Below the pieces are notes generated by a model. It saw only the letters and a program-made list of their open reading frames with translations. It was not told where the DNA came from and ran no database searches. The translations under genes were made by a program, and so were the position numbers. Positions 1 to 8,091 of a stretch of 46,635 nt of DNA are shown here, piece by piece. The number at the start of each line of letters is the position of its first letter. Position 1 is the stretch's first letter. This DNA is from Singulisphaera sp. GP187. GTDB lineage: Bacteria; Planctomycetota; Phycisphaerae; Phycisphaerales; SM1A02. The stretch lies in the NCBI GenBank assembly GCA_945868805.1, contig CAMBMO010000018.1, positions 1-46,635 of the forward strand. Reading direction: 5' to 3'.

Positions 1-251
1 GCAGCGATGCCGACCGAGCCACCAATCCAACCGAGACGTCGGCGCAGTTTTGTTCGAAATGGCTTGTTCTCGCTGCGAATTCTTGCGATTGCGCAATTGA
101 CTCGCTCCTGGACTCGCATCGCTTCGCCGGGAAGCAGGAGCGCGAGCAAGCCGTGAACCGCTCGTCCATCGGCGGACTCGATCTGCGTGTGAGGAGAGTT
201 GTCGGAGCCGTCGTCGCGGGCGAAAGGGTCGTGTTCGGTCGGATCGTTCAT
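1..251 (-). CDS. Partial anti-sigma-factor-like membrane protein, cut by the left window edge
   Basis: Reading the minus strand from the ATG at 251-249 gives 83 residues that stay open to the window edge. The N-terminal half is acidic and polar (MNDPTEHDPFARDD). It is followed by a helix-rich stretch and a basic patch (KLRRRLGW) leading into what looks like the beginning of a membrane segment (IGGSVGIA). The ATG overlaps the stop of the upstream ECF sigma gene by 4 bases, so the two are translationally coupled. A second ECF sigma gene at 14963-15499 has the same arrangement with a membrane protein. The inferred role is the cognate anti-sigma factor, but the diagnostic C-terminal part lies outside the window. 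Confidence 0.6.
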   Translation of the reverse strand, partial: MNDPTEHDPFARDDGSDNSPHTQIESADGRAVHGLLALLLPGEAMRVQERVNCAIARIRSENKPFRTKLRRRLGWIGGSVGIA

Positions 252-814
252 CGGGAGACTCCTCTCGGGAGGCTGGCGGTCGCCTCAACGGTCGGAGCGA
301 AGACCATCTTGGTTCGAAGGCACTCCGCCAAGGTCAGACGCGCGCGATAGAGGCGCTTGCGAAATGTCTCGTCGCTTGTGCCGAGTGACTTCGCGGCTGT
401 CGCCGAATCCAATCCGCGGACATAGACCAGGTCAACCGCCTCCCTCGCATCCTCGCTGAGGTGAGCGATGCAATTGCGCAACTCGCTCATCCGATCCGCG
501 AAGGTGTCGCCGGCGCTCTGATCAACTCGGTCAAACTGGACGTCGATTCGCTGTTGGAGCAGTTGGTCGAGATGCGTTCGATATCGGCGGTTTTTTCGAG
601 CTGAACTGAGGATGTGATTGCGGGCGATCCCTCGAAGCCACGGCCCGAACGGGCGATTGGTGTCGAAGGTGTCGATGCGCTGCCAGGCTGTGATGATGGT
701 CTCTTGAAAAATGTCATCGACCCCCGATCGGTCGAATGCGACCGAGTGGATGAACGCACTGAGCATGTCGGCGTGCTGCCTGATGAGAATGTCGAAGAGT
801 CCTTCTGCGCGCAT
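248..814 (-). CDS. ECF-family RNA polymerase sigma factor
   Basis: This 188-residue protein has the two sigma-70 core regions. Region 2 lies at about residues 10-75 and includes VDDIFQETIITAWQRIDTFD, the -10 binding and core-binding helix. Region 4 lies at about 112-168 and ends in a helix-turn-helix (SDETFRKRLYRARLTLAECL). Length and domain order fit the short planctomycetal ECF group. The ATG at 814 has an AGAGGG purine stretch upstream. It overlaps the following membrane protein by 4 bases (ATGA), a typical sigma/anti-sigma arrangement. The gene is divergent from the exporter operon starting at 900 and shares an 85-base intergenic region with it, so the exporter is a plausible target; that link is inference. 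Confidence 0.9.
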   Translation of the reverse strand: MRAEGLFDILIRQHADMLSAFIHSVAFDRSGVDDIFQETIITAWQRIDTFDTNRPFGPWLRGIARNHILSSARKNRRYRTHLDQLLQQRIDVQFDRVDQSAGDTFADRMSELRNCIAHLSEDAREAVDLVYVRGLDSATAAKSLGTSDETFRKRLYRARLTLAECLRTKMVFAPTVEATASLPRGVSR

Positions 815-854
815 GGAGATGAATCCCTCTCGTTGTGCTCTGTCGGTTCACCGC

Positions 855-871
855 TCCCAGTTCATCTGGGA
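855..871. promoter_or_regulatory. Inverted repeat in divergent promoter region
   Basis: The 85-base gap between the divergent sigma gene and the FtsX-like permease gene contains TCCCAG-TTCAT-CTGGGA, perfect 6-base arms around a 5-base spacer. It could be an operator or a small hairpin. No clear -35/-10 pair was recognised with confidence. Confidence 0.3.
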
Positions 872-899
872 CAAGACCAACGCCTAGTATCGGCAATTC

Positions 900-2060
900 A
901 TGCCGATCTTTGCGCTCAAGATGCTCTTTGGGGATTCGGCCCGCTTCTACGGCATCTTGCTTGGGCTGGCGTTTTCGACCCTTCTCATCAGCCAGCAGGC
1001 TTCGATTTTTGTTGGACTGATGTCGAGGACGTTTGGGTTCGTGACCGACACTCCGCAACCTGACTTGTGGATCGTCGATCCTGCTCAGCGGTTTCTCGAT
1101 GACAACAAGCCCCTGAGGTCAACCTCCGTCCAGCGGGTTCGATCAACCGAGGGGATTGAATGGGCGGTGCCACTCTTCAAGGGACTGTTGGTCGTGAATC
1201 TGCCCGATGGGAAGAGGCAGATGACACAGGTCATCGGGATCGACGATGCCAGCTTGATCGCAGGTCCGCCCTTCATGTTGGAGGGATCGCTGACGGACCT
1301 CCGCAAGCCAGACGCAATCATCGTCGATGAACGCGCGACTCGCCGTGAGTTCAAGATGAACCTTCCACCCGAAGGGGGAGATCCCCGCCCGCTGCGGGTT
1401 GGCGACACACTGGAATTGAACGAACGGCGAGCGGAAGTCGTGGGTATCTGCAAGGCGACCCAGACCTTTCAAAGTCAGCCGGTGATTTACACCACCTACA
1501 ACCGGGCGACCCAGTACGCGCCACGTGAACGACGGATGGTGACGATGATATTGGCTGGATTGACGCCTGGAGCGAATGCAAGCGAAGTGATTGCGACGGT
1601 CGAGCAGCGAACAGGGTTGTTGTCGTACACCGGAGAGGAATTCGCAGAAAAGACAGTGGGGTATTGGATGAGGGAGACTGGTATTCCCATCAACTTTGGT
1701 ACCGCGATCCTGTTGGGGTTCTTTGTCGGAGTCGCGGTCGCGGGGCAGATGTTTTACAACTTCGTGCTCGACAATTTGAAGTATTTCGGCGCGATGAAGG
1801 CGATGGGAGCATCGCGGGGGACGCTTCTCGGCATGGTTTTCCTGCAGGCCGCGACGATTGCGATTCTCGGTTTCGGAATCGGCATCGGGATGACGAGCGT
1901 GTTTGGACTCACTGTGCCAGGCGAAAGGTTGGCGTTTCGCATGACGTGGCAGATTCCATTGATTGCGGCGGCGGCGGTCACGATCATCTGCACCGCAAGC
2001 GCAGCCGTGGGAATGTGGCGAGTGTTGCGGCTTGATCCAGCGGATGTTTTCAAGGGATGA
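900..2060 (+). CDS. ABC transporter permease, FtsX/DevC type
   Basis: This 386-residue integral membrane protein has the MacB/FtsX permease layout. There is one N-terminal membrane segment (about residues 17-37), a large extracytoplasmic domain (about 45-260), and three C-terminal membrane segments (about 265-290, 305-330 and 350-375). The sequence DNLKYFGAMKAMGAS near the second segment is the coupling-helix region typical of the DevC/FtsX family. The protein ends RLDPADVFKG, also typical of the family. The ATG at 900 is used, although no good ribosome site precedes it. The stop overlaps the ATPase start by 4 bases. With the two downstream genes it forms a DevBCA-like exporter, probably for lipid, lipoprotein or glycolipid export; the substrate is unknown. 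Confidence 0.88.
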   Translation: MPIFALKMLFGDSARFYGILLGLAFSTLLISQQASIFVGLMSRTFGFVTDTPQPDLWIVDPAQRFLDDNKPLRSTSVQRVRSTEGIEWAVPLFKGLLVVNLPDGKRQMTQVIGIDDASLIAGPPFMLEGSLTDLRKPDAIIVDERATRREFKMNLPPEGGDPRPLRVGDTLELNERRAEVVGICKATQTFQSQPVIYTTYNRATQYAPRERRMVTMILAGLTPGANASEVIATVEQRTGLLSYTGEEFAEKTVGYWMRETGIPINFGTAILLGFFVGVAVAGQMFYNFVLDNLKYFGAMKAMGASRGTLLGMVFLQAATIAILGFGIGIGMTSVFGLTVPGERLAFRMTWQIPLIAAAAVTIICTASAAVGMWRVLRLDPADVFKG

Positions 2061-2794
2061 ACCATCAGATGACACCAAGCACAACAGAGATCGCGGTGCG
2101 AGCTTCGGGGGTCGAGAAGGTTTATGTCTCGGGTGACACAAACGTGGTCGCGCTCCGGGGAGCAGACTTGGAAGTGCACACGGGCGAGATCGTGATGCTG
2201 GTCGGTCCGTCTGGATGCGGAAAGACTTCGCTCATTTCGATCATCGCTGGATTGCTCGCGCGCGATGGTGGATCGCTCGAGGTCATGGGCAAGGATCCGC
2301 AGGCGCTCTCAGGCGAGGCCCGAACGGCGTGGAGATTGCGCAATGTTGGATTCGTCTTTCAGCAATTCAATCTGATTCCGACTCTGACGATTGCAGAAAA
2401 CGCGGCGATACCGCTCATTTTGCAAGGGATGGATCGTCGAAGCGCTTGCGCGCAGGCGTGCGAATTGCTGCAGCGCGTTGGATTGGCTGGTCGAGAACGC
2501 TCGAGTCCGGCGCGACTTTCGGGTGGTCAGCAACAACGCGTCGCGATCGCGCGTGCACTCGTGAATGCGCCGAAGATCCTGGTCTGTGACGAACCCACCA
2601 GTGCCCTCGATGGCATGACTGGATTGCGGGTGATGGAACTGGTCGCACAAGTCGGGCGGATGCCCGGTCGGGCGGTGATTGTCGTGTCGCACGATGAGCG
2701 CATCTACCACTTGGCAGACCGAATCATCCATATGGATGACGGACGAATCGACCGAATCGAAACACCCGCTTCACTCAGGAGTACACATGCTTAG
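2057..2794 (+). CDS. ABC transporter ATP-binding protein, LolD/DevA/MacB type
   Basis: The 245-residue ATPase has a complete set of motifs: Walker A GPSGCGKTS at about 50-58, a Q-loop in VGFVFQQFNLIP, the signature LSGGQQQRVAIARAL, Walker B ILVCDEPTSALD, and the switch His in VIVVSHDERIYHLADRI. It belongs to the class that pairs with FtsX-like permeases. The start overlaps the permease stop (ATGA), and the end overlaps the membrane-fusion gene by 8 bases. It should power the exporter formed with its neighbours from the cytoplasmic face. Confidence 0.93.
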   Translation: MNHQMTPSTTEIAVRASGVEKVYVSGDTNVVALRGADLEVHTGEIVMLVGPSGCGKTSLISIIAGLLARDGGSLEVMGKDPQALSGEARTAWRLRNVGFVFQQFNLIPTLTIAENAAIPLILQGMDRRSACAQACELLQRVGLAGRERSSPARLSGGQQQRVAIARALVNAPKILVCDEPTSALDGMTGLRVMELVAQVGRMPGRAVIVVSHDERIYHLADRIIHMDDGRIDRIETPASLRSTHA

Positions 2795-3896
2795 TCCAAC
2801 CGCCATTGTTCGGAAGATGCCGCCACTTCGATATGTAATTGTCCCAGCGTTCGCGTTGACGGGAATCGTGCTCGTCGTCTGGCTTGTCGTCAAGCAAGTT
2901 CCGAATGTGCCTGTCGCAACCATTTCTGTTGCGCCGCCTCAGAGTCCGTTTGCACTCCGGATCTCAGGCATCGGCACGGTCCTGCCATCGACCGATGTGA
3001 TCAGCGTTGGGACGGATCTGCCGGGAGTGGTGGTTGAAGTCGCCGTCATCGAGGGGCAGGAAGTAAAGTTGGGAGATCTACTCTTTCGCATCGACGGTCG
3101 GCAGACCGAAGCGGATATTGCGGTCGCAACGGCGAAGCTCGCGGTTGCGAATGGAAAATTGGCGGGGGTAAAGGCACTGCCACGCGCAACGACGCTTCGA
3201 GAGGCTGAGGCAGCGTGGAAGTCCGCGCGCGCGCGCGTGGTCGATGCGCAGGGGCGATTTGATCGCCTTGAAGAACTTGGCCCCAATGCCGCAACGAGTC
3301 GCAACGAACGCCCGAGGTTGGAGTACGAACTTGCCGCAGCGAGCGCGGATCTCGATAGCGCCGCGGCACAGCTGGACGAGGTGAAGCAGGGTGCGTGGAA
3401 GGAGGATCTCGATGTCGCCATCAGCGAAGTTGAGGTCGCTCGTGCCGAGTTGGGAAGACTCCAAACGCAGCTCGAGCGCGAATCGGTGTGCGCGCCGATC
3501 GCTGGAACGATTATCTATCTCGATGTCGATATGGGCGAGCATGTCATTCCTGGGTCGGTCCAGCAGATGGTGGCGCTTGGCGTGCTCGATCCGCTTCATG
3601 TTCGAGTGCAGATCGATGAGATGGATGCGTGGAGATTTCAGCCACAGGCGAAGGCCGTTGCGATGCCGCGCGGTGGAGCACGCGGGGAGTTTCCGCTGCG
3701 CTATCTGCGGATGGTTCCGCTGATCATCCCCAAGCGATTGCTGAGCGGGGATTCGACCGAGCGGGTGGATGTGCGGGTGATGGAGATCGAGTACGAGCTC
3801 GACAATCCCTCGAGCATGGCGTTGCTGCCAGGGCAGATTGTGGATGTGTTTATTGAGGTGCCGGAGGGCGGGGAAGCGCAATCCAAGGACAAGTGA
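2787..3896 (+). CDS. HlyD/DevB-type periplasmic membrane-fusion protein
   Basis: The chosen ATG at 2787 is preceded by CAGGAG at 2776-2781 and gives a 369-residue protein. A longer in-frame reading would run through the ATPase gene and is rejected. An N-terminal membrane anchor (about residues 12-35, YVIVPAFALTGIVLVVWLVV) is followed by a first half-lipoyl segment (VVVEVAVIEGQEVKLGD). A long Ala/Glu/Arg-rich coiled-coil hairpin spans about 110-225. The second lipoyl half (CAPIAGTIIYLDVDMGEHV) and a beta-barrel come after it. This is the adaptor of the FtsX-like exporter. The gene order is permease-ATPase-adaptor, rather than adaptor first as in cyanobacterial devBCA. No outer-membrane channel gene is adjacent. 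Confidence 0.88.
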   Translation: MLSPTAIVRKMPPLRYVIVPAFALTGIVLVVWLVVKQVPNVPVATISVAPPQSPFALRISGIGTVLPSTDVISVGTDLPGVVVEVAVIEGQEVKLGDLLFRIDGRQTEADIAVATAKLAVANGKLAGVKALPRATTLREAEAAWKSARARVVDAQGRFDRLEELGPNAATSRNERPRLEYELAAASADLDSAAAQLDEVKQGAWKEDLDVAISEVEVARAELGRLQTQLERESVCAPIAGTIIYLDVDMGEHVIPGSVQQMVALGVLDPLHVRVQIDEMDAWRFQPQAKAVAMPRGGARGEFPLRYLRMVPLIIPKRLLSGDSTERVDVRVMEIEYELDNPSSMALLPGQIVDVFIEVPEGGEAQSKDK

Positions 3897-3905
3897 TTCG
3901 CCGTC

Positions 3906-4847
3906 CTACGGCACCAGGAGTTTTTTGAGATGTGCGATGAAGAATCCTTCGTGGGGTGGGAAGATTCGCCGCGCATTGGCGATCGAAGGGTCGAGTGGCT
4001 TGTCGGCCCAGTGTGTGAGCGCTGGTTGAGCATGTGGAATCTCGATGGGGAGCGGAACGATTTCGACTCGTCCTTCATACCGATGAAGCGCGCGGTCGAG
4101 GACGAGTTCGTTCTCTTCTGGCGCAAAGGTGCAGGTTGAGTAGACGAGCGTCCCTCCAGGACGAAGCGCGTCGATCGCGGAGTGTAAGAGAGCCTTTTGC
4201 AACGAGGCGAGTCGCCTGACTTTGCCGATCGACCACCCATCGTTCGCGGCGGAATCGCCGAGGTGGATTCTTCCTTCGCCGCTGCATGGAGCATCGACGA
4301 GTACCCGGTCAAACATTGCGGGGTGGCCGCGCGCCCAGCGTTCGCCGTGAGCGCAAAGACACTCGGCGTTGGCGCCCAGGACTCGAAGAACTTCGCGCAA
4401 CTTGTATTGACGCGGGCGACTGCAATCGACCGCGACGAGGCGTCCAGAATTGCCCATCATCGCGGCAATGTGAGAAGTCTTGCTCCCGGGAGCAGCGCAG
4501 AGGTCGAGTACTGACTCACCGGGAGAGGGAGCGAGTGCGAGCGACGCTGCGATGCTTGAGAGAGATTGGATGTGGAAGGCACCTTTGCCATGCGCGAGAT
4601 GAGATTGCAGTTCGCGCGCGGTCGTCGAGGTCGTGAACGCGAGGGCGCACCACGGCACCTCGTCGAGTTTGATGCCAGCACCGCGCAGTTGATCAAGCGT
4701 CTCAAGGGGGGCAGCGCGAAGTGGGTTGAGTCGGATCGAGGTGGGAAGCGGACGAGGCGCTGAATCTGCGAGGCAGTCAAGAGCGTTCGCGGGCAGAATT
4801 CGCCTCCATCGTTCGAGCAGAAGCGGTTGGATGGCGAGCGAGGTCAT
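3906..4847 (-). CDS. RsmB/RsmF-family RNA (cytosine-5) methyltransferase
   Basis: This is a 313-residue NOL1/NOP2/Sun-type enzyme. The SAM-binding motif I is VLDLCAAPGSKTSHIAAMM. Motif IV is VLVDAPCSGEG, with the release cysteine, and motif VI is LVYSTCTFAPEENE, with the catalytic cysteine; both catalytic Cys are present. It lacks an N-terminal NusB-like domain, so it is closer in layout to RsmF/NSUN than to full-length RsmB. A longer in-frame reading to 5228 overlaps the neighbouring methyltransferase and is not used. The ATG at 4847 overlaps that gene's stop by 4 bases (ATGA). The likely substrate is rRNA or tRNA; the exact site cannot be told. Confidence 0.88.
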   Translation of the reverse strand: MTSLAIQPLLLERWRRILPANALDCLADSAPRPLPTSIRLNPLRAAPLETLDQLRGAGIKLDEVPWCALAFTTSTTARELQSHLAHGKGAFHIQSLSSIAASLALAPSPGESVLDLCAAPGSKTSHIAAMMGNSGRLVAVDCSRPRQYKLREVLRVLGANAECLCAHGERWARGHPAMFDRVLVDAPCSGEGRIHLGDSAANDGWSIGKVRRLASLQKALLHSAIDALRPGGTLVYSTCTFAPEENELVLDRALHRYEGRVEIVPLPIEIPHAQPALTHWADKPLDPSIANARRIFPPHEGFFIAHLKKLLVP

Positions 4848-5695
4848 GCGGAGAGTGGCGCGAGCAGCGCGATGCGCATCGAGCTGTCGGCGGAACCTTG
4901 GAACGAGCGCTCCAGTCCGAGTTGATCTTCGATCATCGCCGGGTGGACGAGGCGTTCGATGCGCGCACCTGAATCGCGAGTGACTCGATCGATGTCTGTG
5001 ATCGTCAAGTCGCGTCCACCGAGCAACTTTCCAATGAATTGGTGATACGTCTCTGTTTCTGCGCGGGCGGCAGGGTTGAGGGCATCGCGCGGTCCACTGA
5101 ATTCCATGATGACTCGATTTGTGCGATTTCCGCCAAGTGCGAGTCGGATGAGGGAAACGAGCTGATCGTGCGAGATGTAATACGAGAGTCCCTCGATGAT
5201 CCAGAGAGCAGATTCTTGAGAGTGCCATCCTCCCGTGCGCAGAGCTTGTTCAGTGGCAACAATGTCGCGCAGGTCGCAGTCGAGGCATTGGATGCGGTTG
5301 GCGATGGCTGCGTCGGCGCACAGCCCAATCAGCGATCGCTTCGCCGAAACATTTTCGTGGTCAAGTTCGATCGCGCGCGCCTGCACATGCTGGGAGCACC
5401 AGTCGAGCGCAAGTGGGGCAAGTCCAGCGCCTGGGACGACGATGTTGTTTGCCAGTGGCGAGGCGATCCCTGCAAACTCCTCCATCCACGCGCGAATGCA
5501 TGCCTTTCGCAGGCGAATTCGTTGTGCCGCCGCGGGCGACTCACGCCGGGCGATCTGCGCGAGTTCGAGACCGCTTGAGAGATCAAGACTTGCGACGAGT
5601 CGCGTCCCCTCGGGGCTGGTCGCGACGCCATCGCCTCCAAGCAGCATGACCATTGCGGCAGTTCGGCCTGCGCGAACGGTGAGGGCTGGGTCCAT
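4844..5695 (-). CDS. LCM-family (leucine carboxyl methyltransferase-like) SAM-dependent methyltransferase
   Basis: The protein is about 283 residues long from the ATG at 5695. A GTG at 5728 would add 11 residues and cannot be excluded. The SAM-binding segment reads NNIVVPGAGLAPLALDW, followed by the acidic strand RAIELDHE and later by ALWIIEGLSYYIS. That order is the hallmark of the PF04072 leucine carboxyl/O-methyltransferase family. In bacteria these enzymes methylate small molecules, often polyketide-like compounds, and the substrate here is unknown. The gene is coupled by a 4-base overlap to the RNA methyltransferase downstream. It is divergent from the PEBP-like gene, with only about 50 bases between starts. 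Confidence 0.75.
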   Translation of the reverse strand: MDPALTVRAGRTAAMVMLLGGDGVATSPEGTRLVASLDLSSGLELAQIARRESPAAAQRIRLRKACIRAWMEEFAGIASPLANNIVVPGAGLAPLALDWCSQHVQARAIELDHENVSAKRSLIGLCADAAIANRIQCLDCDLRDIVATEQALRTGGWHSQESALWIIEGLSYYISHDQLVSLIRLALGGNRTNRVIMEFSGPRDALNPAARAETETYHQFIGKLLGGRDLTITDIDRVTRDSGARIERLVHPAMIEDQLGLERSFQGSADSSMRIALLAPLSA

Positions 5696-5748
5696 CGAAT
5701 CGAGAATACGCCTATTGCCGTTGAGCACTCGATCACTAGTATGGTGCG

Positions 5749-6360
5749 ATGCTGAGCACGAGGGGAAGAACCGTCATAGACATTGCCATCGTCGTTGCAT
5801 CGATGGCGATTTGGCAGGCGACGACACCAGCGCCGGTTCCCGCCCCAGCGCCCGCACCGCCGGTCGCGACGGAGTCGAAGTTCTCGCTCTCGTGCGAGTC
5901 GTTCACGAACGAGAGCGCGCTCCCCAAAGAATTCACTGCCGATGGCAGTGGCCACTCGCCCGCGTTGAGATGGCGTGATCCCCCCGCGGGGACGGTGAGT
6001 TTCGCGATCATGATGGACGATCCAAACGCACGCGGATTCGTCCATTGGACAATCTGGGGGATTCCAGCCACGGTGACGCAGCTCGCCGCGAACATGCCGC
6101 GCGATCTCGAACCGAAAGAGCCTGAGGGTGCGCGTCAAGGTGTGACTTCATGGGGGCGGGAGCGTCCTGGCTATTGGGGATCGGCACCACCGACTGGCAG
6201 CGGGGTCCATCACTACACATTCACCCTCTTTGCGCTTGATACGAAACTGACATTGGATCCCGGTGCGAATCCCAAACAATTCAAGAAGGCGATCGAAGGG
6301 CATGTACTTGCAAAGGCGACGCTCGTCGGGTTGTACGAACGTCCGTTGGTCAAGGAATAG
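5749..6360 (+). CDS. YbhB/YbcL-family (PEBP, Raf kinase inhibitor-like) secreted protein
   Basis: This 203-residue protein has an N-terminal hydrophobic segment (DIAIVVASMAIWQA), then a Pro/Ala-rich linker (TPAPVPAPAPAPP). The PEBP fold follows, with its characteristic pieces: GSGHSPALRW, FAIMMDDPNARG and FVHWTIWGIP, then GYWGSAPPTGSGVHHYTFTLFALD. It is therefore predicted to be exported or membrane-anchored. Bacterial members have no settled biochemical role; some are associated with ligand binding or envelope functions. The gene is followed 13 bases later by the DUF4126 membrane protein, so the two may be co-transcribed. Confidence 0.88.
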   Translation: MLSTRGRTVIDIAIVVASMAIWQATTPAPVPAPAPAPPVATESKFSLSCESFTNESALPKEFTADGSGHSPALRWRDPPAGTVSFAIMMDDPNARGFVHWTIWGIPATVTQLAANMPRDLEPKEPEGARQGVTSWGRERPGYWGSAPPTGSGVHHYTFTLFALDTKLTLDPGANPKQFKKAIEGHVLAKATLVGLYERPLVKE

Positions 6361-6373
6361 GAGAAGTGCGCGC

Positions 6374-7036
6374 GTGGAAGTCATAGAATCATCAGTGAGT
6401 TCGGGGATTGCGGTCAGTTATGGATTTGCGATATTGGTCGGATTTGCTCTGAGTGCCGCGTGTGGCATGCGCATCTTTGCGCCGCTTGCGATCGTCGCAG
6501 TCGCGACCCACTTTGGATGGATCAATCCGGGCGGTGGCTTTGCATGGATCGGAAGCACGCCGGCGGTGATTTGCTTCGCTGTTGCGTGCGTCCTTGAAAT
6601 TCTCGGAATGCTGATCCCATGGCTCGATCATGTGCTCGACGTGGCGGGCACTCCTGTTGCGGCAGTCGCGGGGACGGTCGTGATGGCATCACAGCTGGCG
6701 GCGGTTTCTGGCATCGACACGAGCGCGGTGCCCCCCTGGGCAACCTGGGCCTTGGCGGCGGTGGTTGGTGGAGGCGTTGCCACTGGAGTTCACGCGGCGA
6801 CTGGGACTTTGAGGGTCGGTTCGACCGCCGTGAGCGGTGGATTCCTCAATCCGATCTATGCGATCATCGAAACCATCTCGAGTTTCGTCCTCGCAGGGCT
6901 CGCGGTGCTCCTGCCAATCGTGGCGGTGGTCGTGGCGATCATCTTGGTGATTTCGATTGGCGCGATCGCGATCGCCGTTTTTCGATGGCGCAAGCGAAGC
7001 GGCGGTTCGAAGGCCCCGGTTCCCGTCCCGTCATAA
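6374..7036 (+). CDS. DUF4126 domain integral membrane protein
   Basis: The GTG at 6374, preceded by AGGAGAAG at about 6359-6366, gives 220 residues; longer in-frame readings overlap the PEBP gene. The protein is dominated by hydrophobic helices (five or six). Recognisable DUF4126 elements are an N-terminal SAACGMRIFAPL, the loop LIPWLDHVLD, and VVGGGVATGVHAATGTLR in the middle. The C-terminus is a basic tail (FRWRKRSGGSKAP). The family has no assigned function. Confidence 0.8.
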   Translation: MEVIESSVSSGIAVSYGFAILVGFALSAACGMRIFAPLAIVAVATHFGWINPGGGFAWIGSTPAVICFAVACVLEILGMLIPWLDHVLDVAGTPVAAVAGTVVMASQLAAVSGIDTSAVPPWATWALAAVVGGGVATGVHAATGTLRVGSTAVSGGFLNPIYAIIETISSFVLAGLAVLLPIVAVVVAIILVISIGAIAIAVFRWRKRSGGSKAPVPVPS

Positions 7037-7201
7037 CACCGCAAATCGCGAGATCTCGAGCGCATCGCAGAAATTCGGGAAGGTTTCTGGGAGGTGCTCA
7101 GCAAGCCCATAAGTTTCGAACTCAACCGACGGATGCGTTATTCGAATGCAGGCGTTCGGCGCCGCGTGCAGGTTGCGGGTTTGCGCCGTGTGTGAGGAAC
7201 T

Positions 7202-7975
7202 ATGAATAGAAGTCTCAAGAGAAGTATGAGTCGAAGTGTGAGTACAAGCATGTGCGGGGGAAAGCAGATCATCGTGGCCATCGTGGCCATCGTGGGATCG
7301 CTGTCACTTTCATGTGTGGCGCAAGCTGGGATGACATTCGGTGGATGGAATTTCAACGGTCCGCAGGGAACGACAGCTCCGAGCGTTGGATCTGGAACAG
7401 CGGCGACTATCGGAGGGGTCTCGGCGAATTTCTCCACGGGCGATCCTGCGGATGATCGAGCAGTTCCTGCAGAGAACAAGGGATGGAATCTCGCGGGATT
7501 CGCGGCGCAAGGCACGGCAAGCGGTGAGCGTGGAGCGATGTTCCATTGCTCGACCGTCGGATACGAATCAGCCGTCGTGACTTGGCACGAGCGTCACTCC
7601 AATTCGGCGAGTCGATGGGTTCAATTTCAGTACGCGCTGGACGGAGTGACCTTTACGAGCGACGGAATCGCCAACGCAGGGGTCTTCGAGGCGGCGCTCG
7701 GCGGAGAAGTTTGGCAGACGGAGCGGAGAGTCGACTTGGCGTCGATTCAAGGTGTGGCTGAAAATTCGAAGTTTGCCATCCGCATCGTGAGCATTTTCGC
7801 GCCGACGACGAGTGCGTATGCGCCATCGAGTTTGACGGCGAACTACTCACCGGCTGGAACGATTCGATTCGATCTCGTCAATTTTCAAGGAGTCATGGTT
7901 CCGGCACCTGCGGCACTCGCGCTCGGCGTCGCTGGAGCGGCGGTCGCAAATGGGGGATTCCGGCGAAGAGAGTGA
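7202..7975 (+). CDS. Secreted surface protein with PEP-CTERM-like sorting tail
   Basis: The 257-residue protein has an N-terminal signal peptide (IIVAIVAIVGSLSLSCVAQAG) after an unusual Ser/Arg-rich leader built of 12-base repeats. The mature part is beta-rich and glycine-rich (GGWNFNGPQG and so on). The C-terminus reads VPAPAALALGVAGAAVANGG then FRRRE: a VPxP-type motif, a hydrophobic segment and a basic tail, i.e. a PEP-CTERM-like signal for exosortase processing. A GAGGA site lies just upstream of the ATG. The middle domain resembles proteins found near extracellular sorting systems in planctomycetes, and the function is unknown. Exosortase is not in this window. Confidence 0.75.
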   Translation: MNRSLKRSMSRSVSTSMCGGKQIIVAIVAIVGSLSLSCVAQAGMTFGGWNFNGPQGTTAPSVGSGTAATIGGVSANFSTGDPADDRAVPAENKGWNLAGFAAQGTASGERGAMFHCSTVGYESAVVTWHERHSNSASRWVQFQYALDGVTFTSDGIANAGVFEAALGGEVWQTERRVDLASIQGVAENSKFAIRIVSIFAPTTSAYAPSSLTANYSPAGTIRFDLVNFQGVMVPAPAALALGVAGAAVANGGFRRRE

Positions 7976-8012
7976 TCGCTGCGAGTTTCGTGTGGACGAG
8001 GATGGACGATCT

Positions 8013-8049
8013 GGGGAGTGCGGGGATTGGCATTCCCGGCACTCTCCCT
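8013..8049. terminator. Bidirectional hairpin between convergent genes
   Basis: GGGGAGTGCGGGGA and TTCCCGGCACTCTCCC pair as an imperfect GC-rich stem around a short loop, in the 116-base gap between the PEP-CTERM-like gene and the convergent lipoprotein gene. The position and symmetry suit a shared transcription terminator. It lacks a strong U-tract. Confidence 0.5.
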
Positions 8050-8091
8050 CTCGTGCGCTTCGTCCATGCGTCGAAGCCCGAAAAACGCCAG

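Noticed and set aside
3906-5228. A longer start for the RNA methyltransferase
   Set aside because: It would overlap the upstream methyltransferase over about 380 bases; the ATG at 4847 with the ATGA overlap is better.
6263-7036. An earlier ATG start for the DUF4126 protein
   Set aside because: It lies inside the PEBP-like gene; the GTG at 6374 has a better ribosome site and yields the family N-terminus.
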